Assembly: GCA_016208085.1 (NCBI GenBank)
Contig: JACQYT010000045.1
Location: 1 to 33,685 of the forward strand
DNA: 33,685 nt
From: Elusimicrobiota bacterium
GTDB lineage: Bacteria; Elusimicrobiota; Elusimicrobia; Elusimicrobiales; UBA9959
Direction: 5' to 3'
The position numbers were made by a program, and so were the translations under genes. Under the pieces are notes generated by a model. The model did no database searches and was not told the origin of the DNA. It saw nothing but the letters and a program-made list of their open reading frames with translations. Positions 1-7,163 of the stretch are shown in pieces (within the stretch, counting starts at the first letter, position 1; every line of letters begins with the position of its first letter).

Positions 1-1413
1 CTGGAGCGGGCTGGGGCGATGGCCGATAAATGCAAAGAGCCCGACATCATGAAAAACCCCGGCGCGCTGCTGGGCGCGCTTATAAGCGCCCTGGCCGCCG
101 CGGGGCGCGACAAACTTACCCTGCTGATGCCCAAAAAGCTGGAATCTTTCAGCCTGTGGATAGAACAGCTGGTGGCTGAGAGCACCGGCAAAGAAGGCAA
201 AGGGGTGGTGCCGGTGGGTCTTGAGGAGCTCTCGGAACCAGACAAATACCAGGCGGACAGGTTTTTTGCGCGCACACTGATGGCCTGCGCCCCGGAGCCC
301 GGTATCGAAGAAAGAACGGCGAGCTTGAAAAAAGCCGGCCATCCCGTCTACACTATAGCCATAAACGATCCCTACGATCTGGGCGGGGAATTTTTCCGCT
401 GGGAGGCGGCCACGGCGGCGGCCGGCTCGCTTATGGGCATAGACCCTTTCGACCAGCCCAACGTCAAGGAGGCAAAAGACCTCACGCTTAAAGCGCTTGC
501 GACCTTTGAGTCAAAAGGGAAAATACCGGCCGGGACGCCGGATTTCTCCACCGGCAGGATGTCCGTGTTCGCTTCAAAAACCCTTAAAGCCCCGGAGAAC
601 CCGGTGCGCAAATACGATGATATCTTCTGGTGCGTTTTTTTAGGGCTCAAAGAAAAGGAATATATCGCGCTGCTGGCCTATCTGCCCAACGCCCCGGAAG
701 TGGAAGCCGAACTTAAAACCCTGAGGGAAAACTTAAAAATATATACGTCCTCGGCCACCACGCTCTCTTACGGGCCAAGATATCTGCATTCCTCGGGCCA
801 GCTGCATAAAGGCGGGCCCGATAACGCGTTCTATATCATCTTGACAAACCAGGCTAAAAAAGATATAGTTATTGCCGGGGAAAAATATACCTTCTCTCAG
901 TTGGAACTGGCGCAAGCCATAGGAGACTTTGAAGCTCTGGACTCCAAAAACAGACGCGTTTTAAGGATACACCTTAAACACCCTCTCGACAAATCTCTTA
1001 GGTATCTGAGCGAAAGAATTTCCAAACTGGGCCGGCCCCGGGAAGAAGTAAAAGGAACGCACCCGCAAGGGGAGGAGAGCAAAATGCTTAAGTTGACGAC
1101 TAAAAAGACAAACGCCAAGGCCGCCGCCAAGACTGACCTTATGGCCATGGGCGAACATGTGATCATAGACCATCCCAAAAACCTGGAGAACATCACCTCC
1201 TGGCATTACGGCATCCGGATAGGCGCGACCAAAGCCAACGGAGTGGATATTTCCATAGACGACCAGCCCTGGCAGCCCTGCCGGCACTCGGTGGGTTACT
1301 GGTGGTACGACTGGTGCGATTTCGCGCCTGGAATGCATCAATTGGTGGCCAGACTGAACAAAGATAATGGCGAATATCTTCTTTCAAAACGCCGCCGCTG
1401 CAAAGTTATCTAG
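1..1413 (+). CDS. Bifunctional transaldolase/glucose-6-phosphate isomerase, C-terminal part (5' end outside window)
   Basis: The reading frame is open to the first base of the window, so the Met at position 19 is probably internal and the N-terminal transaldolase half lies upstream. Numbering from that Met, residues about 33-62 carry the PGI/SIS block LESFSLWIEQLVAESTGKEG, and residues about 249-266 carry SYGPRYLHSSGQLHKGGP. Both are hallmarks of the isomerase half of fused TAL-PGI proteins, which interconvert glucose-6-P and fructose-6-P in the cytoplasm. FDQPNV near residue 143 also fits. After the usual PGI end (VLRIHL near 313) there is a linker and then about 95 extra residues (370-464) with a GYWWYDW core and a basic tail. 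This looks like a small beta-rich add-on domain of unknown role. A terminator follows directly. Family confidence is high; the role of the extension is unknown. Confidence 0.82.
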   Translation: MERAGAMADKCKEPDIMKNPGALLGALISALAAAGRDKLTLLMPKKLESFSLWIEQLVAESTGKEGKGVVPVGLEELSEPDKYQADRFFARTLMACAPEPGIEERTASLKKAGHPVYTIAINDPYDLGGEFFRWEAATAAAGSLMGIDPFDQPNVKEAKDLTLKALATFESKGKIPAGTPDFSTGRMSVFASKTLKAPENPVRKYDDIFWCVFLGLKEKEYIALLAYLPNAPEVEAELKTLRENLKIYTSSATTLSYGPRYLHSSGQLHKGGPDNAFYIILTNQAKKDIVIAGEKYTFSQLELAQAIGDFEALDSKNRRVLRIHLKHPLDKSLRYLSERISKLGRPREEVKGTHPQGEESKMLKLTTKKTNAKAAAKTDLMAMGEHVIIDHPKNLENITSWHYGIRIGATKANGVDISIDDQPWQPCRHSVGYWWYDWCDFAPGMHQLVARLNKDNGEYLLSKRRRCKVI

Positions 1414-1433
1414 CCTGTAAGGCGCTGACGGCG

Positions 1434-1475
1434 AAAACCGCCTTTTAAGGCCCCCGGCCTTAAAGGCGGTTTTTT
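1434..1475 (+). terminator. Rho-independent terminator after the isomerase gene
   Basis: A long inverted repeat (AAAACCGCC...GGCC, CCC loop, GGCC...GGCGGTTTTTT) forms an approximately 18 bp stem with one bulge and ends in a T run. It starts 20 bases after the stop codon of the isomerase. The A-rich left flank could also let it act weakly in the other direction, but there is no minus-strand gene immediately behind it. Confidence 0.85.
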
Positions 1476-1505
1476 CTTTCCGCCGCATTTAGTAAAATTA
1501 AAAAT

Positions 1506-2540
1506 ATGCCGAAAACCAAGATAATCGCCACGCTGGGCCCCGCCAGCGCCTCCGAAACCGTGCTGCGCAACATGTTCACGGCCGGCCTAGACGCCGCGCG
1601 CTTTAATCTCTCGCACAGCAGCCGTAAAGAGCACGAAGCAAGAATGAACACGATCCGGACCCTGAACAAAAAATATCGCCGGCATATAATGCTCCTGGCC
1701 GACCTGAAAGGCAACCGCATAAGGATAGGGTGCCTGAAAGCCCCCTTAAATCTGAAAAAACGCCAGACCGTCTTCCTTATCAAGGCCGAAACCGGCGAAG
1801 GCGCCGAGATACCCTTTGATTACGCCGGGGAGCTGGCCTGCATAAAAAAAGGCTTCCGCGTCTGCATAGACGACGGCAATATAGTCCTTGAAGTCCTGGC
1901 CGCCGGGAAAACAGAGCTCAAATGCTCCGTGCTGGCGCCCGGGACGCTTAAAGAGAGAAAAGGCGTCAATATCCCCGAAGCCCACCTTGATTTTCCCGTC
2001 CTGAGCCCGGAAGACAGGGAAGACCTCAAGTTCGTCACGACGCACAAATTCGACTATGTGGCACAGTCCTTCGTAAGGAACAGGGCCGACATCCTGGCCG
2101 TAAAGCGTATCGTGCATGCTGAATTGCCGCAGGCCAAAGTCATAGCCAAGATAGAGGCGAAGGAAGCCCTTGAGAACCTGGACGGGATAATTGACGCCTC
2201 CGACGGCATAATGATAGCCCGCGGAGACCTGGGCGTGATCTTTCCGATATGGCAGGTGCCCGTACTGCAGAAACGCATAATAAGGAACTGCAATTATTTC
2301 AGGAAACCGGTTATCACGGCCACCCAGATGCTGGAATCCATGACCGAGCGTAAACTGCCCACCCGCGCCGAGGTCTCCGACGTGGCCAACGCCATCCTGG
2401 ACGGCACCGACTACGTGATGCTTTCGGCTGAGACCGCGGCCGGGCAATATCCGGTTGAAACCGTGCGCATGATGAACGAGATAATAAAGTACACCGAGCA
2501 AAACGGGGGGAAATTCAGTTGCGCGAATAACTGCAAATAA
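1506..2540 (+). CDS. pyk: Pyruvate kinase, short form lacking the C-terminal domain
   Basis: Converts phosphoenolpyruvate and ADP to pyruvate and ATP. The N-terminal [10 protein letters not shown] (4-13), ARFNLSHSS, a modified substrate loop [10 protein letters not shown] (about 66-75), the catalytic-lysine and metal-binding block AKIEA...[12 protein letters not shown] (about 213-243) and the TATQMLESM...[18 protein letters not shown] block (about 270-300) are all present. The protein is 344 residues, against about 470 or more for typical enzymes. It ends just after the barrel, so the C-terminal domain that normally carries allosteric and tetramer contacts is absent. Some canonical residues are changed (DTKGP to DLKGN, MRLNFSH to ARFNLSH). 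There is no clear Shine-Dalgarno. A TAAAAT box a few bases before the ATG allows a leaderless message, which is speculative. It could be a regulatory-free kinase or a paralogue. Confidence 0.85.
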   Translation: MPKTKIIATLGPASASETVLRNMFTAGLDAARFNLSHSSRKEHEARMNTIRTLNKKYRRHIMLLADLKGNRIRIGCLKAPLNLKKRQTVFLIKAETGEGAEIPFDYAGELACIKKGFRVCIDDGNIVLEVLAAGKTELKCSVLAPGTLKERKGVNIPEAHLDFPVLSPEDREDLKFVTTHKFDYVAQSFVRNRADILAVKRIVHAELPQAKVIAKIEAKEALENLDGIIDASDGIMIARGDLGVIFPIWQVPVLQKRIIRNCNYFRKPVITATQMLESMTERKLPTRAEVSDVANAILDGTDYVMLSAETAAGQYPVETVRMMNEIIKYTEQNGGKFSCANNCK

Positions 2541-2552
2541 AAAGGATGATTT

Positions 2553-2969
2553 ATGCGAAAAAAAAGCGATGCCGGGTATGAGCCGGAAGTGGAACTTGCG
2601 AAGGGGGCTAGGTTTACGGCGGCGTCTTATGATAAGACGCAAAAAATTGCGATCACCGCCGGGAAAGTGACGGTGGGGGGGAAGCCCGGGATTGCCGAAA
2701 TTTCGGGTTTAGCCGCCGGCAAGCAGGACATGAGCATAGACGGCACTATAATTTTATGGCTTTCCATTTTCCGCTATAAGCGGCCTGACGGCACGACCGA
2801 CCATGTTGCCGGCTGGAACATATCTTCACCCTTAAAGCCCAAACAAACGCCCATAGAGACCGCCAGGGCCTTTGCCGCCCATATCAACGCCGGCACGCGT
2901 CCCTACAAAGCCGGGGCCGCAGGCAACAGGACCAAGGCGACCATAACCATTGTTTTCACTAAAAAATAA
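2553..2969 (+). CDS. Small hypothetical protein
   Basis: A 138-residue protein I do not recognise. An AAGGATG ribosome site lies just upstream of the ATG, 12 bases after the pyruvate kinase stop, so it is probably co-transcribed with it. The sequence is rich in short beta-type segments (ITAGKVTVGGKPG, ATITIVFTKK) with no signal peptide or membrane segment, and the central region has a hydrophobic strand (TIILWLSIFRYKR). It could be a structural or phage-like small protein. No function is proposed. Confidence 0.55.
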   Translation: MRKKSDAGYEPEVELAKGARFTAASYDKTQKIAITAGKVTVGGKPGIAEISGLAAGKQDMSIDGTIILWLSIFRYKRPDGTTDHVAGWNISSPLKPKQTPIETARAFAAHINAGTRPYKAGAAGNRTKATITIVFTKK

Positions 2970-2993
2970 ACCGGGCTGCTGCAAGCGAGGAAA

Positions 2994-3104
2994 ATGGAAA
3001 AACTTATTCTCGGGACAACGCTGATTCAGTCCGCGATCCGCGGCTATAATGTCGTCGGCTTCGAAATTAATCCGTATGCGGCGCTGCAACGGAAGGAAAA
3101 TTGA
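2994..3104 (+). pseudogene. Fragment of a DNA methyltransferase (motif I region)
   Basis: This 36-codon open stretch reads TTLIQSAIRGYNVVGFEINP, which matches the segment around AdoMet motif I of DNA N4/N6 methyltransferases (typically GSGTTLIEAxxRGxNVxGFDINP). The rest of a methyltransferase is absent on either side, and the glycine pair before TTL is replaced (LILGTTL). I read it as the remnant of a deleted modification gene. It abuts the next decayed gene, which belongs to a family often found beside methyltransferases. It is too short to be functional. Confidence 0.5.
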
Positions 3105-3115
3105 AGGCATTTATT

Positions 3116-3541
3116 ATGCCGGCATCTGAAAACAAGCCGCCTATAAAAACAGGGCAGTCCGATACCATACCCATAACTGTCGACAAAAGCCATCTAGTCA
3201 CGATAGGCGAGCGGCTTTACAGCGAATCAGAAGAACCGCGGAGAAAAACCCGCGTCGGAAAACTGAAGCTGAAACAACTCTCGTCGAGCGCGTTGGTTAA
3301 AAAACTTAAGATAGACAGACACGGTTTGGCATTGATCATGGACCATTTCGGAGCAGAAAGCCCCGAATCCTTCACCGAAGGGGAAATCATACACATCAAC
3401 AGGGATCATCCGCTGTTTATCCGTGAGGCTACGCATATCACCCGGTTTTTAAAAAAACCGCTAAATGCAGGCTTGGTCAGTGAACTTAAGCGACAGCAGT
3501 CGTTATTTTTTATAGAAACGAAAGAAAAATCCAAAGACTGA
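3116..3541 (+). pseudogene. Internally collapsed Hsp90/GHKL-like ATPase
   Basis: The first 30 or so residues (VDKSHLVTIGERLYSES) match the extreme N-terminus of DNA-methylase-associated Hsp90-like ATPases, where the next residues should be the N-box (IRELVNNAYDADAT). Instead the reading frame jumps to a stretch ending EIIHINRDHPLF, which looks like the C-terminal region of the same family. The ATP-binding core and the middle of about 400 residues are missing. The frame remains open, so a 141-residue protein could be made, but it cannot bind ATP by this fold. The ATG at 3116 is preceded by GAAGG; a TTG at 3101 is the alternative start. The family call is from recall of these motifs and is moderate. 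Confidence 0.5.
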
Positions 3542-3580
3542 TTTTTATTTCATTCTATCGCGGGCAAGGGAAGAGAAGCG

Positions 3581-5935
3581 ATGACCAGAACGAATATTAT
3601 TGCAGCGGTTGGCCTGGCGCTGCTTTTTGCGTTGGCGGTTTATACACAATACCGTCCGGAAAAGATTATATCCAGACTGAAGGCTCGAGCCGAGGCAGTG
3701 GCTGACGCATCTCAGATCAGTTCAGGGGTCGGAGTAGTCATAAAAGAGGCCGTACAATACGCGGACGGGATGGCGCCTTGGCAGCAGGAGCCACAGGAAC
3801 CGTTCGAACTTACCGAAAAAGACACACCACTGGATATTATAAGCACCCTGATTAACGCCCCCTTCAACCAGGCCCCCGGGGAAACTATCAGTGAAAAGAA
3901 TAACTGGCGGACATTGGCCTATCCGCCGGAATACTGCGACCCGCCCTCCTATTCCAAGATATTCAGACGCAAAGGTCCCGGCCTGGAAATAAGTTTATAC
4001 GCCTACACGGTCCCGTCCCTGACAGAAGCCAAAGAACTCATTATGTCCGGCGAGTTGAAGATATTTAGGGAAATAGAGCAAGCCGCCGCGCTGGATTTAC
4101 TCAAAAGCGGCGGCTTTGAGGCGAAGCCCACCGAGAAGCATCTTTCCAGCCCCGGCTCAAAAAACTGGACTAACGTTATGGAAATAACAAAAGGCCCGTT
4201 GTCGGGGTTGATGTATTTTAAGCCGCATGGCAGCTCGCGCGCCCTGAAGATAAAACTGGAGCATAAGGACTCCGGGACTTACTCGTACAGGTGCCCAACG
4301 GTAGAGCAATATACGCAGTTCTATAAATACGGAGACAAGCTGAGCGCCGACCTGGAGCAGCAAGGCGCGGCGAAAATATTAGGCGCAGACTGGCCGCAAA
4401 TAAAAACTATGCTTGAGATAAGCTCCGCTTCTATACCGGCAGAAACGCTCCTGGCGGCAAGGAACACCGCAATAATGAACCGCCCCGCCGGCGACGCGGG
4501 AGCGCCCTTCAGGGTGCTGGAAACGCGCATAGTAGACAAACTGTTTCGCGCTATAAATTCCGTTTTATGGAAAACCGAGTCTCCGCCCAAAGAACTTGAG
4601 CTGTTGAGGGAGAATGATATTCCCTTTGAGCTTAAACACTTCGTGGAAGATTATTACGAGCCGAAGGATAATTCCGTTTTCAAGGTTTATAAAGAATACC
4701 CGGGCATCTACTGGGGGCAGTACGCCTTCATAAACGAAATGGAGAGCGGCTTTAGCGAAGATAGCTATAACCAGTTACCGCTAAAGGTTATATCCGAGGG
4801 CGAAGACTTCCTGCTCAGCGGTGTTGGAAAGACATCGTTGGTCTATCATCTATCCTGGATGTTTTCCGAATTGGGTCGGAAAGTGGTTGCCGTTGACTTG
4901 GATGCTCAGGCCAACTTGACTGCGGCTTTCCTGGAAGAGGATGAGATTGACGATTTATGGGAGAAGCAATCGGGAGCAACAACTATCTTTAGGGCTATTG
5001 AACCTCTTACTCAAGTTGGAGACCTTGAAGATCACAAACTCAGGAAAGTGGCCCGGCATCTGCACCTTGTGCCTGGTGACGTCGCCCTGGCAGGCTTCGA
5101 AGAAACACTGTCAGACGTGTGGAAGGACAGCATGGGCGATAATAACCTCTACCGGCCCTTCCGTATTCAGACTGCATTCTGGCAGGTGGCTCAGATGGTT
5201 GCCAAGCGCGTTCAAGCTGACATTATTCTCGTCGATGTGGGGACTAATCTCGGCGCCATCAATCGTTCCGCCCTTATCGCGTCCGATTTTGTGGTGATTC
5301 CGCTAGGCGCGGATTTGTTTTCTCTGCAAGGGTTGCGCAATCTGGGCCCAACTCTTCGTTCATGGCGGAACCTGTGGACAAAGCGTTTGGATAACTGGAA
5401 GAAACCCGAGTTTGATCTGCCCAAGGGACAAATGAAACCTCTCGGCTATGTGGTGCAACAGCATGGCGTCCGGCTTAGTCGTCCGGTTAAAGCCTATGAT
5501 AAATGGGTGAACCGAATGCCGGGCATCTATCATGAGAGCGTCCTGAACGATTCCTCATCCGCATCTTCGCCGGCGGATGATCCGCACTGCCTTGCCACGC
5601 TCAAACACTACCGCAGTTTGTTCCCTATGGCACAGGAATCCAGGAAGCCCGTCTTTTCCCTGACGCCTGCGGATGGGGCAATCGGGAGTCACGCGCAAGC
5701 GGTCAAAGACGCATACTCCGATTTTAAGTCTCTTGCCGAAAAGATTGTCGGGGAAATGACCAAAGCAACATTAAATTACACGGACAAAAAAGGAAACCAG
5801 TATATTTTTCATGAAATCAAGCCAAAAATCAAAAACCTTGACCCGAACACGGTAATGGAGCGCATTTTTGACGACCCGGACACGGAAATGGTCTACTTTT
5901 TCCCTCCGGATAAAGACGATTTATCGCGTCAATGA
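3581..5935 (+). CDS. Chimeric protein: membrane-anchored unknown N-terminus joined to a ParA-type ATPase with a defective P-loop
   Basis: Residues about 6-22 form one hydrophobic segment (an N-terminal anchor or signal), followed by about 390 residues I do not recognise. From about residue 413 the protein becomes a clear ParA/Soj-type ATPase: GVGKTSLVYHLSW, VVAVDLDAQANLT, ILVDVGTNLGAINRSALIASD and DLFSLQGLRNLGPTLRSW. The ParA part begins inside its own P-loop. The expected KGGVGKT is SGVGKT preceded by FLL, so the signature lysine and first glycine are lost. About 55 residues of another, AT-richer, lysine-rich character follow the ParA end (from about 5760). This looks like an in-frame recombination product and not a designed fusion. 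A GGGAAGAGAAG site precedes the ATG. Its stop overlaps the convergent antitoxin gene by 7 bases. ATP binding is doubtful. Confidence 0.6.
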   Translation: MTRTNIIAAVGLALLFALAVYTQYRPEKIISRLKARAEAVADASQISSGVGVVIKEAVQYADGMAPWQQEPQEPFELTEKDTPLDIISTLINAPFNQAPGETISEKNNWRTLAYPPEYCDPPSYSKIFRRKGPGLEISLYAYTVPSLTEAKELIMSGELKIFREIEQAAALDLLKSGGFEAKPTEKHLSSPGSKNWTNVMEITKGPLSGLMYFKPHGSSRALKIKLEHKDSGTYSYRCPTVEQYTQFYKYGDKLSADLEQQGAAKILGADWPQIKTMLEISSASIPAETLLAARNTAIMNRPAGDAGAPFRVLETRIVDKLFRAINSVLWKTESPPKELELLRENDIPFELKHFVEDYYEPKDNSVFKVYKEYPGIYWGQYAFINEMESGFSEDSYNQLPLKVISEGEDFLLSGVGKTSLVYHLSWMFSELGRKVVAVDLDAQANLTAAFLEEDEIDDLWEKQSGATTIFRAIEPLTQVGDLEDHKLRKVARHLHLVPGDVALAGFEETLSDVWKDSMGDNNLYRPFRIQTAFWQVAQMVAKRVQADIILVDVGTNLGAINRSALIASDFVVIPLGADLFSLQGLRNLGPTLRSWRNLWTKRLDNWKKPEFDLPKGQMKPLGYVVQQHGVRLSRPVKAYDKWVNRMPGIYHESVLNDSSSASSPADDPHCLATLKHYRSLFPMAQESRKPVFSLTPADGAIGSHAQAVKDAYSDFKSLAEKIVGEMTKATLNYTDKKGNQYIFHEIKPKIKNLDPNTVMERIFDDPDTEMVYFFPPDKDDLSRQ

Positions 5936-6243
5936 TGATCTGGGCGAATACCGCGCATCTCGGCCCTTAGCCCTTCTCCCACCCAGGTCTGAATAAGAGT
6001 CTGATAAGGCCGTTTTGTCTTCCTGGCTATTTCTTTGGCGCCTTCAATTTGCCAATTGGGCAGCCTAAGGGAAATCAGGCGCTTCTTGGCGCGTTCCCTG
6101 ATTTTTTCTGCGAGTGCCGGCGCCAGAATCAAAGCTTCATCCAAAGCCTTCATCCCTTTAAGGTAAGGCCCCATATCGTGAGTTTCAACGAACTTAGCAA
6201 ACTCGTCTTCGGTTTTAAAATTAGGAAGTTTTTTAGTAGTCAT
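5929..6243 (-). CDS. CopG-type antitoxin of a BrnT toxin-antitoxin pair
   Basis: A 104-residue protein with an N-terminal FKTEDEFAKFVETHD block (CopG antitoxin signature) and a C-terminal ribbon-helix-helix segment RLISLRLPNWQIEGAKEIA followed by RPYQTLIQTWV. It should bind and neutralise the toxin and, with it, repress the shared promoter. The start at 6243 is set by an AGAGGAAAATAAA ribosome site lying in the end of the toxin gene, one base beyond its stop, so the two are translationally coupled. Its 3' end overlaps the chimeric ParA gene tail-to-tail. Confidence 0.8.
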   Translation of the reverse strand: MTTKKLPNFKTEDEFAKFVETHDMGPYLKGMKALDEALILAPALAEKIRERAKKRLISLRLPNWQIEGAKEIARKTKRPYQTLIQTWVGEGLRAEMRGIRPDHH

Positions 6244-6244
6244 T

Positions 6245-6508
6245 TTATTTTCCTCTCTGATAGCGTCTTTTTTCGGTCGCAGACATCGTCCTGGCCGTGA
6301 CTGTCCGGACAATCCCCGATTTAATCTCAAAGACAACAAACAAGTAGCGGCCAGCCGCGCTTCTGCCGAGCAAGATGTATCTCCCTACCCAGGAGGGAAA
6401 GATGATATATTTTTCTTCAAAGGCCTCTTCCACCTCATCCGGCAGCACATCGTGGCGTACGATGTGTTGTTCGTTTTTATCATCCCAGTTGAATCCGTGT
6501 ATGTTCAT
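6245..6508 (-). CDS. brnT: BrnT-family ribonuclease toxin
   Basis: An 87-residue protein with the family layout: FNWDDKNEQHIVRHDV near the N-terminus (FEWDxxKxxxNxxKHGV in the family), a central beta sheet (GRYLFVVFEI) and the C-terminal TARTMSATEKRRY. BrnT toxins are small RNases whose activity inhibits translation. It is the first gene of the pair and has a near-consensus promoter directly upstream. No internal lesions are visible, so the pair may be active. Confidence 0.85.
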   Translation of the reverse strand: MNIHGFNWDDKNEQHIVRHDVLPDEVEEAFEEKYIIFPSWVGRYILLGRSAAGRYLFVVFEIKSGIVRTVTARTMSATEKRRYQRGK

Positions 6509-6524
6509 TGTGTAGCTATATTAT

Positions 6525-6553
6525 AGTATATACAAGATATGCTGTGTTGTCAA
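6525..6553 (-). promoter_or_regulatory. Sigma-70-type promoter of the BrnT/antitoxin operon
   Basis: On the minus strand, TTGACA (6553-6548) and TATACT (6530-6525) are separated by exactly 17 bases. The start of transcription should fall near 6518, about 10 bases from the toxin ATG, so the leader is very short. The perfect palindrome GTATATAC overlaps the -10 box and is a plausible operator half for the ribbon-helix-helix antitoxin (inference). Confidence 0.75.
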
Positions 6554-6568
6554 GGGCTTTCCCCGGGA

Positions 6569-6653
6569 GCAAGGCCGCTCCCGGCCTGCCAGAGGCAGGC
6601 CGTACGGCCCCGCATTTAATTTTTTTATTATTTTGTGGTTTATGGCCACCAAA
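6569..6653 (-). repeat. Intergenic repeat, copy A (inverted with respect to copy B near 33.35 kb)
   Basis: Read on the minus strand, it runs GGTGGCCATAA, then an A-rich spacer, ATGCGGGG, GTACGGCCTGCC, GGCAGGCC and GGAGCGGCC. The same ordered blocks occur on the plus strand at 33318-33392. It contains a perfect 8 bp hairpin, GGCCTGCC/GGCAGGCC with a TCT loop. It is probably a dispersed genomic repeat of this organism. Confidence 0.7.
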
Positions 6654-6693
6654 ACCAAAAGAGTTGAACCGGGGGCCACCGACTGAATAAAAC

Positions 6694-6735
6694 ACCGCCC
6701 CGGCTTGCTTCGCTGCGCCCGGGCGGTCTTTTCTG
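6694..6735. terminator. Hairpin with flanking A and T tracts, possible bidirectional terminator
   Basis: ACCGCCC (6694-6700) pairs with GGGCGGT (6721-6727). The interior can also pair partly (GGC/GCC and GC/GC around a TTC loop). TTTT follows on the plus strand, and GTTTTATT follows on the minus strand. It lies in the gap between the toxin pair and the defence operon, with no gene reading into it from the plus side, so its role is uncertain. Confidence 0.4.
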
Positions 6736-6784
6736 TTAATTTTATGTCGCCCCCGGAAGAGGGGGAAACAACCACAGCAAGGAA

Positions 6785-6832
6785 GCTAAGGCCGGGACAG
6801 CCCGGACAAGCCGTGCAGACCTGGGCCTTAGC
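6785..6832. other. Stable stem-loop in the gap before the defence operon
   Basis: GCTAAGGCC (6785-6793) and GGCCTTAGC (6824-6832) are a perfect 9 bp inverted repeat enclosing 30 bases, inside which CCGGG and CCCGG form a competing or nested hairpin. Nothing else in the 655-base gap 6509-7163 looks coding. The rest holds repeat copy A, the hairpin at 6694 and an AT-rich tail with a weak stem (AAGCG/CGCTT) ending in seven Ts near 6955. It could be part of a small RNA or a decayed mobile element end. Confidence 0.4.
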
Positions 6833-7163
6833 CGTCTTATCTGACCCCGCCCTGCTCATGGCACGGCATTTAACCCACCCAATTTTAGGAGGGGAATTAT
6901 TAACAATCGCCTTTTACAACCCGCTAAGCGCATTTTTTCGCTTTGTAGGCGTTTTTTTATTACAATAGTAACTATATGATAAAGACGCGGGAAGAAAATA
7001 GATTCAAACGTAGAATTTAATTTTTTAATATTTCAGAGAAAGTCGGGCAAAAAAGCGTGAGTCTTTCCATTCAGATAATCAGGCAATCAATTGAACAACG
7101 CACTTTCGAATTGAATGAATCTGTGAATTTTATTACACAATTTTTGATGGGTCACTATACCAA

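Noticed and set aside
6705..6968. Small open frame in the gap before the helicase
   Set aside because: It spans the stem-loops and has no ribosome site or protein-like segment, so I treat it as non-coding.
6509..7163. CRISPR array or tRNA gene in the large gap
   Set aside because: No regularly spaced direct repeats and no cloverleaf were found; the only repeats are a hairpin-bearing dispersed element and simple stem-loops.
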